Positions 7,234 to 13,220 of a stretch of DNA of 14,837 bases are shown piece after piece. Below the pieces are notes generated by a model. The model saw only the letters and a list, made by a program, of their open reading frames with translations, had not been told where the DNA came from and did no database searches. Made by a program: the position numbers and the translations under genes. The DNA comes from Anaerolineales bacterium UBA2029 (GTDB lineage Bacteria; Chloroflexota; Anaerolineae; Aggregatilineales; Aggregatilineaceae). The stretch is taken from the NCBI GenBank assembly GCA_002332795.1, contig DDBP01000071.1, positions 1 through 14,837 of the forward strand, in the 5' to 3' direction. Each line of letters starts with the position of its first letter. The first letter of the stretch is position 1.

Positions 7234-8289
7234 ATGTCGGACAGCATGACCTCGAAGGAGCGCTGGCTGGCTGTGTTGCGGCGCGAGACGCCCGATCGCG
7301 TGCCGATGGATTACTGGGCGACGCCAGAAGCCACGCAGAAGGTGATGAAGTACCTGGGCTGCGCCAGCGAAGAGGAGATGTTCGCTCGCCTGCACATTGA
7401 CAAGCCCTTCACCGTCGAGCCGGTCTACATAGGCCCGCCCATCCCGCCGGGCTACGATCTGTACGGCTGCGGCTTCAAGGACGTGGACTATGGGACGGGG
7501 GTCTATCCGGAGTGCGTGTATCACCCCCTGGCCCGTTACTCGACGATCGAAGAGATCGAAGCGCACTACACCTGGCCTTCTGCTGACTGGTTCGACTATT
7601 CCGTGCTGCGCGAGCAGGTGAAGGGCAAAGAGCACCTGCCCATCCGCGGCGGCGGCTCCGAGCCGTTTCTCACGTATGTCAATCTGCGGGGGATGGAGCA
7701 GGCCTACGCCGATCTGGTGGAGAATCGCGCTCTGGTGGAATACTGTCTCGACCGACTGTTCGACTTCGCCTACGAACATACGCGCCGCATCTATGAGACC
7801 ATCCCCGGCGTGGTGAACATCACCTATGTGGCCGAGGATTTCGGCTCGCAGGAAAATCTGCTATTCTCGCCGCGCATCATCCGCGAAATCTTCATCCCGC
7901 GCATGAAGCGCATGATGGAACTGGTACATCAGGCGGGCGCTTATGTGTTCTTCCACAGCGACGGCGCGATCCGCGAAATCATCCCGGACATGATCGCGGC
8001 GGGGATAGATGCGCTCAACCCGCTGCAGTGGCGGGCGAAGGGCATGGATCGCGAGGGGTTGAAGCGCGACTTCGGCGACAAGGTGATTCTGCACGGCGGG
8101 GTGGACAATCAGTACACATTGCCGTTTGGCACGGTAGACGAAGTGCGCCAGGAAGTCATGGACAATCTGCGCATCCTGGGAGCAGGGGGCGGCTATATCC
8201 TGGCTCCCTGCCACAACATCCAGGCCGTCAGCCCCGCGGAAAATGTCGTGGCGCTCTACGAGACAGGTTACGCATACGGGCGCTGCTGA
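7234..8289 (+). CDS. UroD-like (MtaA/CmuA superfamily) protein, HSDG type
   Basis: This 351-residue cytoplasmic protein is a second UroD-superfamily member next to the first. A strong GGAGGA ribosome site lies 7 bases before the ATG. It shares the order HQAG...HSDGAIR (241-247), GIDALNP (257-263), ILHGGVD (285-291) and YILAPCHNIQ (321-330) with the superfamily, with Cys326/His327 at the position of the late metal or substrate loop. The similarity to its neighbour is clear around HQAG..HxxGxIR and GxDAxxP but low elsewhere, so the two are old paralogues rather than a recent duplication. It lacks the HemE signature and is not a true uroporphyrinogen decarboxylase. Such proteins are frequent in sugar gene clusters, with function unassigned. 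It is the last gene of the operon. Confidence 0.88.
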   Translation: MSDSMTSKERWLAVLRRETPDRVPMDYWATPEATQKVMKYLGCASEEEMFARLHIDKPFTVEPVYIGPPIPPGYDLYGCGFKDVDYGTGVYPECVYHPLARYSTIEEIEAHYTWPSADWFDYSVLREQVKGKEHLPIRGGGSEPFLTYVNLRGMEQAYADLVENRALVEYCLDRLFDFAYEHTRRIYETIPGVVNITYVAEDFGSQENLLFSPRIIREIFIPRMKRMMELVHQAGAYVFFHSDGAIREIIPDMIAAGIDALNPLQWRAKGMDREGLKRDFGDKVILHGGVDNQYTLPFGTVDEVRQEVMDNLRILGAGGGYILAPCHNIQAVSPAENVVALYETGYAYGRC

Positions 8290-8315
8290 GCGAGGCCCAG
8301 AGCGCCCGTTGTTTG
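8277..8315 (+). terminator. possible Rho-independent terminator of the first operon
   Basis: CGGGCGCT at 8277-8284 can pair with AGCGCCCG at 8301-8308 (8 bp, 16-base loop), followed by the T-rich TTGTTTG. The left arm overlaps the last codons of the UroD-like gene and the stop codon sits in the loop. The loop is long and the T tract broken, so it is only a moderate candidate. The 65 bases between the two convergent genes hold nothing else I recognise. Confidence 0.45.
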
Positions 8316-8354
8316 CTGCCGACGTGTGAGGGGCAACGGCCATCCCGTCCGGCT

Positions 8355-9305
8355 TCATCCATGTGACGCCAGGAATGCCTCGACTTCGGTCAGTGGTCGC
8401 GCGCCGCTCATCGGCCCCTGCGCGGTGACCGCCAGTGCGCCGCAGGCATTGGCAAAACGCGCTGCTTCAACGGGGGATGCTCCCTTCAGCCAGCGGATGA
8501 GAAAACCGGCGTCGAAACAGTCCCCTGCGCCGGTGGGGTCTACTTCCTGCACGGCGAATCCGGGCACGTGCTGAGCGCCATCGCGGGTGTAGACGGTGCA
8601 GCCGTCTTTGCCCTGCGTGACGATCACGATGCGGTCGGGTTTCGCGGCGATCAACGCCTCAACGGCGGCCTCAAGCGTGGCCTGGCCGGTGAGCAGGCGT
8701 GCCTCTTCTGCCGTCGGGATGATCACATCAGCCGCCTGCACGAAGGGGGCGAATACCTCGCGGGCACGCTCGACGGGCATCAACTGCGGGCGCAGGTTGG
8801 GATCGAAGCAGAACCTGGCTCCGTGCTTCCGGGCGAGTTCCAGGGCGCGTCGCCCGGCCTGCAATGCCCGCTCATGGATGGACAGGGTCGAACCCATCAG
8901 GTGCAGCACGCGCAGACCCTCGAAGAGTTCCTCCTGAATCAGTTCCGGACCGATCTGCCCGGCGGCTGCTTCGCGCACGTGGAACACGAAATCGCGCGAG
9001 CCGTCGGCGAAGTAGGCGACGAAGGCCACGCCGGTGGCGTACTCTTTCAGCACGCGGATGCCGCGCAGGTCTACCCCATCGGTACGCAGTTGCTCGATCA
9101 GACAGCGCCCGAAGGCATCTTCGCCGACCGCGCCGATGCCAGCGACTCGCGCGCCCAGCCGCGCCGCCTGTACTGCGAAAATGAAAGGCGCGCCGCTGGG
9201 GTAGGGGCCGGTGAAGGGGCCGGGTTGATCCAGGGGTTGGCCAATGCCAGTGCGCATGATTTCGACCAGCGCTTCGCCCAGGGTGAGGATGTCCAGCGCC
9301 ATCAT
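8355..9305 (-). CDS. PfkB-family carbohydrate kinase
   Basis: This 316-residue ribokinase-fold sugar kinase probably phosphorylates a ketose, sugar acid or sugar phosphate in the cytoplasm. The C-terminal signature VDPTGAGDCFDAGF (255-268) holds the anion hole and the catalytic base Asp262. FDPNLRP (167-173) and IIPTAEEARLL (195-205) are typical PfkB elements, and ADGSRDF resembles the lid. In the N-terminal signature the usual G-G-A-P-A-N is S-G-A-P-F-I (37-42), losing the substrate-contacting Asn, so specificity is unclear. The start ATG at 9305 (or 9302) follows AGGAG by 6 bases. Longer open frames upstream lack a ribosome site. It is transcribed divergently from the binding-protein gene, so both may share one regulatory region. 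Candidate substrates are tagatose, tagatose-6-phosphate, fructose or 2-keto-3-deoxygluconate; I cannot choose. Confidence 0.92.
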   Translation of the reverse strand: MMALDILTLGEALVEIMRTGIGQPLDQPGPFTGPYPSGAPFIFAVQAARLGARVAGIGAVGEDAFGRCLIEQLRTDGVDLRGIRVLKEYATGVAFVAYFADGSRDFVFHVREAAAGQIGPELIQEELFEGLRVLHLMGSTLSIHERALQAGRRALELARKHGARFCFDPNLRPQLMPVERAREVFAPFVQAADVIIPTAEEARLLTGQATLEAAVEALIAAKPDRIVIVTQGKDGCTVYTRDGAQHVPGFAVQEVDPTGAGDCFDAGFLIRWLKGASPVEAARFANACGALAVTAQGPMSGARPLTEVEAFLASHG

Positions 9306-9369
9306 ACAAGACTCCTGTTCGTTGCCGGAGGAGGTTAGACAAGAAGAATCCGGCCCTATCTTCGCCTGA

Positions 9370-9386
9370 TTTACCGAAAATGTAAA
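9370..9386. promoter_or_regulatory. inverted repeat TTTAC-N7-GTAAA
   Basis: Two 5-base arms form a 17-base dyad 65-81 bases upstream of the kinase start. It could be an operator for the kinase gene, but it is short enough to occur by chance. Confidence 0.25.
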
Positions 9387-9456
9387 GCGGGGAGAGGGCT
9401 GGCCTTGCATAAAGAGCGAATAAAAACCGTCATCTGGTATCAACGGCGGCTTTTCG

Positions 9457-9468
9457 TGATTTAAATCA
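9457..9468. promoter_or_regulatory. CRP/FNR-like palindrome
   Basis: TGATTTAAATCA is a perfect 12-base palindrome with the TGAT-N4-ATCA core shared by CRP- and FNR-type sites. Its centre lies about 82 bases upstream of the start point predicted from the promoter at 9510-9538, a spacing compatible with class I activation. Binding by any particular factor is inference. Confidence 0.4.
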
Positions 9469-9509
9469 TCAGATTGTGAATTATTCTATTATCAAGGACT
9501 TCCTTTTTG

Positions 9510-9538
9510 TTGACAGCACTGAGGCAGAATAGTACACT
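9510..9538 (+). promoter_or_regulatory. sigma-70-type promoter of the binding-protein gene
   Basis: A perfect -35 hexamer TTGACA (9510-9515), a 17-base spacer and TACACT (9533-9538; four of six matches to TATAAT) point towards the binding-protein gene. Transcription should start near 9545, leaving a leader of about 70 bases. Confidence 0.75.
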
Positions 9539-9547
9539 AATGGGCGG

Positions 9548-9559
9548 CCTGTAAACAGG
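9548..9559. promoter_or_regulatory. possible operator CCTGT-AA-ACAGG
   Basis: A 12-base dyad with 5-base arms and a 2-base centre lies just downstream of the predicted transcription start. A repressor bound here would block the promoter. The DeoR-family protein encoded in the window is one candidate (inference). Confidence 0.4.
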
Positions 9560-9614
9560 TCATGTTGTGCTAATAGCCGCTTCTTTGTGTGTCCTTTCCT
9601 CAAGGAGGGATGTC

Positions 9615-11282
9615 ATGAAAAAACTGATAGTGCTCCTGGTAGCTATCGCCTTGTTGTTGCCCGCTGGAAGCTCGTTTGTCTCGGCCCAGGGCGGCCCGTT
9701 CGACGGCAAGACCCCGGAAGAACTCTTCCCGAACGCAATTGACGACATGGAGCGTCAGTCGGCGTGGGACGCGCTGATGGCGGCCAACCTGCCCGATGCG
9801 CGCGATCGCTTCTCCGGCCAGAAGCTGACGATCGGTGTGCTGGCGAGCGGCACGCGCGGCGTGATCTCCGGCCCAGTGTATTTCTGGCGCGAGGCGTTCG
9901 AGGCGGTCACTGGGGCGGAGCTGGAGATCATCGAGATCCCCTTCGACCAGATGCTGACCACGCTGACGGTGGACTTCTCCACCAACCAGAACACCTACGA
10001 TGCGATCATCAACGCCTCCTGGTTCTACGGGGACTACATCAGCAATGGCTGGATCATCCCCATTGATGATTACATCAATGCCGAGGGGTATCCGAAGTGG
10101 GAACCCGACAAGGTGGCCGCTCCGCTGCGTCAACTGCTGCAGTGGGAAGGCAAATGGTACGGCGTGGTGAACGACGGCGATACGCAGATGTTCTACTATC
10201 GCCGCGACATCCTGGAAGACCCCAAGTGGCAGGCGGCCTATCAGGAAGAGATGGGCGAGCCGATGGTGGTCCCGCCGCGCACCTGGCAGCAGGTCTACAA
10301 GATCGCCAAGTTCTTCAACGGCAAGGACTGGAACGGTGACGGCGATCCCGATGATGGCATCAGCCTGCACCTGAAGGTTGGTGGGCAGGGCTTCTTCCAC
10401 TTCATGTCGCTGTCGGCCCCCTTCGCCATCACCCCGGCTGAGGGCGACGACCCGACCAAGGTCACCAAGTACGACAACATCTACTGGTTCGATCCGGATG
10501 ACATGACGCCGGTCATCAACTCGCCCGGCCATGTCAAGGCGCTCGAATTCCTGAAGGAACTGGCCGCTACCGGCTCTCAGTCGCAGTTCGGCTGGGATCT
10601 GGGCGAGGCCTGGAACAACTTCCTGACGGGCAATGCGGTGCTGCTCTTCTCGTGGGGCGACGTCGGATCGCTGGCGCAGGACCCGAATTCCTCGACCATC
10701 AAGGGCAAGCTGGGTGGCGCGCCCATCCCGTGCTCCGAGGTGTGGTATGACCGCGAAACCGGTCAGTTCGTAGAGGACCCGGAGAATCCGAACTGCGTGG
10801 GCAACCTGGTAGGTGCCTCGTGGCACGGCGTCATCTCCAGCCGCTCGGACAACCCGGACCTGGCCTACTACTTCCTGGCCATGCAGGCCACGCGGCCTAT
10901 CCTCTTCTGGAACGTGGTGTATGGCTGGACGGGCGTTGACCCCAGCTCGACCACGCACCTGTTCCCGCCCGCCGGCGAGGCGACGGTGCAGGATTACGTG
11001 AACGCAGGTTACGACGCGGGCGATGTGGAGTCCTACATCACCGCCTACGGCCAGAACCTGTTCAACTTCCCGACCACGCAGACCTATCTGCGTATCCCTG
11101 GCACGCCTGAGTACTGGAACATCCTGGACATGCGCCTGGCGCAGGCCATGGTCGGCGAGCTGTCGCCGCAGGAAGCTCTGGATCAGGTGGCCCAGGAGTG
11201 GGAAGAGATCACCGACGACATTGGCCGCGATTACCTGCTGGAAATCTACCAGGCGTCGATCGGATACACGCCAGCAGAGTAA
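9615..11282 (+). CDS. extracellular sugar-binding protein of ABC transporter (family 1-like)
   Basis: This 555-residue exported solute-binding protein delivers sugar to the permeases encoded downstream. The N-terminus is a signal peptide: KK, then a hydrophobic core 4-17, then a likely cleavage after VSA at 24. There is no lipobox Cys, so the mature protein is predicted soluble rather than a lipoprotein. It is longer than the usual 400-450 residues of the family. Binding-protein features include LTIGVLASG (71-79), the NTYDAI segment (126-131) and an acidic calcium-type loop DWNGDGDPDD (238-247), similar to that in alginate- and oligosaccharide-binding relatives. A strong AGGAGG lies 6 bases before the ATG. 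Further in-frame starts upstream lack support. Ligand unknown; the size suggests an oligosaccharide or large glycan fragment (inference). Confidence 0.9.
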   Translation: MKKLIVLLVAIALLLPAGSSFVSAQGGPFDGKTPEELFPNAIDDMERQSAWDALMAANLPDARDRFSGQKLTIGVLASGTRGVISGPVYFWREAFEAVTGAELEIIEIPFDQMLTTLTVDFSTNQNTYDAIINASWFYGDYISNGWIIPIDDYINAEGYPKWEPDKVAAPLRQLLQWEGKWYGVVNDGDTQMFYYRRDILEDPKWQAAYQEEMGEPMVVPPRTWQQVYKIAKFFNGKDWNGDGDPDDGISLHLKVGGQGFFHFMSLSAPFAITPAEGDDPTKVTKYDNIYWFDPDDMTPVINSPGHVKALEFLKELAATGSQSQFGWDLGEAWNNFLTGNAVLLFSWGDVGSLAQDPNSSTIKGKLGGAPIPCSEVWYDRETGQFVEDPENPNCVGNLVGASWHGVISSRSDNPDLAYYFLAMQATRPILFWNVVYGWTGVDPSSTTHLFPPAGEATVQDYVNAGYDAGDVESYITAYGQNLFNFPTTQTYLRIPGTPEYWNILDMRLAQAMVGELSPQEALDQVAQEWEEITDDIGRDYLLEIYQASIGYTPAE

Positions 11283-11309
11283 TTCTCTGACGTTGAGTTG
11301 ACGCGCAGA

Positions 11310-11341
11310 AAAGGGGAGAGGAGAGCATTCCTCTCCCCTTT
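11310..11341 (+). terminator. perfect 13-bp hairpin between binding-protein and permease genes
   Basis: The arms AAAGGGGAGAGGA (11310-11322) and TCCTCTCCCCTTT (11329-11341) pair completely around a 6-base loop, starting 28 bases after the stop codon. Only three Ts end the stem, so it may act as a partial terminator or an RNA-protecting hairpin that keeps binding-protein transcripts above permease transcripts, a known arrangement in sugar operons. The rest of the 115-base gap shows a TTGACA at 11340-11345 without a convincing -10. Confidence 0.6.
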
Positions 11342-11397
11342 GACAACCTGTAGTCACCTGGTGGGGATGTAAGGCTAACCGCAGCAGGCAGGTTCCC

Positions 11398-12273
11398 ATG
11401 AAGAAGAGAAACCGTGCAGGTCTGTTCTTTCTGTTGCCGGGCGTAGTGTGGGTGCTGTGTTTTACCCTCTTCCCGCTGCTATACTCGCTGGGGCTGAGCT
11501 TCACCGACAAACGAATTGGGCGGCGTCCCCGCCCGGTGCAGTTCATCGGTTTTGAAAACTACGCGGACATCTTCAGCGACAATCGCGTTTCCGAAGTGCT
11601 GGAGATGACCGTCTTCATCGTGTTGGGCAGCGTATTGCTCACGGTGGTGCTGGGGATTCTGGTAGCCTGGCTGTTCAATCACGACATACCTGGCCTGCGG
11701 GTGTTCCGCGCCATCTTGACCCTGCCCATCTTCGCTGCGCCCATTGCCCTGGGGCAGCTCGGCATGATCCTGTTCAACGAGCAGAGCGGGCCGGTCAATC
11801 AGATGCTACGGGCCATTGGGGCAGGGACCGTCTACTGGATCACCGATCCGTGGTCGGCGCGATTTGCGGTGTTGATTGTGGATGTGTGGCAGTGGACACC
11901 GTTCGTTTTCATCATCGTGCTGGCAGCGATGCAGTCTATCCCCGACGAGTTGTATGAGGCTGCCCGGCTCGATACCTCGTCGGCCTGGACGCTCTTCCGG
12001 AAAGTGACTTTTCCGTTGATCTTGCCCGCCATTGGCACGGTCACCATGCTGCGGCTGGTGGAGACCTTCAAGATTCTGGATATTCCCTACACGCTGACGG
12101 GCGGGGGGCCGGGCGTCTCGACGCAAACCTATTCCTACTACATCTATCTCACCGGCTTGCGCCATTTCGATATGGGCTACGCTTCCGCACTCGCCTATTT
12201 GCTGGTAGTGGTGGCCATCATCGTGTCCTCCATCTTCTTCTGGCGTGTGCGTGAGCGCTACGAGGTCCAGTAA
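11398..12273 (+). CDS. ABC sugar transporter permease, MalF/UgpA type (second system)
   Basis: This 291-residue membrane protein carries a first helix at about 8-34, further helices near 67-95, 104-126, 154-178, 206-222 and 259-281, and the EAA loop ELYEAARLDTSSAW (184-197). The usual DGA after EAAxx is DTS here. It contains GGGPGVSTQTYSYYIY, common in this family. The start ATG has only a weak ribosome site (CAGG), in keeping with lower expression than the binding protein. It pairs with the next gene, 15 bases downstream. It differs clearly from the first-operon permease, so the window encodes two separate importers rather than a duplication. Confidence 0.93.
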   Translation: MKKRNRAGLFFLLPGVVWVLCFTLFPLLYSLGLSFTDKRIGRRPRPVQFIGFENYADIFSDNRVSEVLEMTVFIVLGSVLLTVVLGILVAWLFNHDIPGLRVFRAILTLPIFAAPIALGQLGMILFNEQSGPVNQMLRAIGAGTVYWITDPWSARFAVLIVDVWQWTPFVFIIVLAAMQSIPDELYEAARLDTSSAWTLFRKVTFPLILPAIGTVTMLRLVETFKILDIPYTLTGGGPGVSTQTYSYYIYLTGLRHFDMGYASALAYLLVVVAIIVSSIFFWRVRERYEVQ

Positions 12274-12288
12274 AAAGGGGTACTGACG

Positions 12289-13146
12289 ATGCGGACGAGC
12301 CAGTTGATTTCACGGAGAACGATCGAGCATACGTTGCTGTGGGCCGCGGTGCTCTTGGTGACGCTTATCGCTCTTTACCCCTTCGTGTGGGCGCTGATCA
12401 CTTCCTTCAAGCCGCAGCGCGACGCGCTGGAATCGTCCATGATCCCCTTCCTGCAGTTCAAGCCGATCATGGACAACTGGAACGCCGAACTGGGACGCAC
12501 CGGTGAAGAGAATATCAAGGCGCTCAAGAACAGCGCTATCATTGCCATCGGGGCCACGGTGATCGCCCTGTCGCTTGGTTCGACGGCGGGGTATGCGCTG
12601 GCGCGATTCCGTTTCGGGATTGGCAACCGCAACCTGGTGTCGTGGTTCCTGTCGCAGCGCTTCCTGCCGCCTGTGGCGACGCTGATCCCGTTTTTCCTGC
12701 TGCTGCAGCGTTTCGATCTGCTCGATACCTACATTGGCATGATTGTGGTCAACGCGACCTTCGTCATGCCCTTTGCGGTGCTGATCATGCGCGACTTCTT
12801 CGCAGACATACCCAAAGACCTGGAGGAAGCGGCGCTGGTAGACGGGGCATCGCATTTCCAGGTCTTCCTGCGGGTGGCGCTGCCCATTGCCGGGCCGGCG
12901 CTGGTGGCCGCGGGAATCATTTGCTTCACGTTTGCGTGGAACGAGTTTCTCTTCGCCAGCGTGCTGACGGTGCGCGACGCGCAGCCGTTCACGGTGAAGA
13001 TCATCAGCACGGGCACGGTGCGCGGCATTCACTTCGGGTTCGTGTCCACCCGTCTGCTGATGGCCGTCGTACCGCCCCTGGTGCTGTCGCTGTTCGTGCA
13101 GCGCTACATTGTACGCGGCCTGACCATGGGGGCGGTCAAGGGCTAG
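12289..13146 (+). CDS. ABC sugar transporter permease, MalG/UgpE type (second system)
   Basis: This 285-residue membrane protein is the second half of the importer channel. Helices fall near 15-37, 81-103, 126-146, 150-172, 200-220 and 257-273. The EAA loop DLEEAALVDGASHF (177-190) and the C-terminal RGLTMGAVKG are canonical. The gene follows the other permease with a 15-base gap and an AAGGGG ribosome site about 9 bases from the ATG. No ATPase gene follows: a terminator and a convergent gene close the unit. The complex must therefore borrow an ATPase encoded elsewhere, as many sugar importers do. Confidence 0.93.
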   Translation: MRTSQLISRRTIEHTLLWAAVLLVTLIALYPFVWALITSFKPQRDALESSMIPFLQFKPIMDNWNAELGRTGEENIKALKNSAIIAIGATVIALSLGSTAGYALARFRFGIGNRNLVSWFLSQRFLPPVATLIPFFLLLQRFDLLDTYIGMIVVNATFVMPFAVLIMRDFFADIPKDLEEAALVDGASHFQVFLRVALPIAGPALVAAGIICFTFAWNEFLFASVLTVRDAQPFTVKIISTGTVRGIHFGFVSTRLLMAVVPPLVLSLFVQRYIVRGLTMGAVKG

Positions 13147-13174
13147 ACGGGACGCCCCCAACCGCTCGGCACTC

Positions 13175-13206
13175 AAAACAGCGGCCACAGAAGCCGCTGT
13201 TTTTCT
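13175..13206. terminator. bidirectional Rho-independent terminator
   Basis: ACAGCGGC (13178-13185) pairs with GCCGCTGT (13193-13200) around a 7-base loop, extended by flanking A and T runs to 11 bp and followed by TTTTTCTTT on the plus strand. Read on the minus strand it is also followed by TTTT, so it can serve both the permease gene and the convergent glycosyltransferase-like gene. Confidence 0.85.
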
Positions 13207-13220
13207 TTGCTGGAGGTGCG

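Larger units (their letters stand above)
9306..9614. promoter_or_regulatory. divergent regulatory spacer
   Basis: This 309-base, AT-rich stretch between the divergent kinase and binding-protein genes contains no convincing gene. It holds a plus-strand promoter, three short inverted repeats (listed separately) and ribosome sites at both edges: AGGAG for the kinase (minus strand) and AGGAGG at 9603-9608 for the binding protein. I saw no convincing minus-strand promoter. A TTGATA on the minus strand near 9436-9441 has no good -10 partner. Confidence 0.7.

Noticed and set aside
6072..8289. Annotation of the two UroD-like genes as uroporphyrinogen decarboxylase (hemE)
   Set aside because: The N-terminal arginine-containing HemE signature is absent in both, two copies sit in a sugar operon, and no haem-pathway gene is nearby.
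9615..9690. Lipoprotein signal in the binding protein
   Set aside because: There is no Cys near the end of the hydrophobic core; the site reads VSA followed by QGG, typical of ordinary signal-peptide cleavage.
11340..11371. Promoter for the second permease pair (TTGACA in the gap)
   Set aside because: No acceptable -10 hexamer lies 16-18 bases downstream; the hexamer at 17 bases reads GGGGAT, and the -35 overlaps the hairpin end.
9600..11546. 648-codon open frame on the minus strand opposite the binding-protein gene
   Set aside because: It is antisense to a well-supported exported protein, spans a terminator hairpin and a gene gap, and has a biased composition without domains.
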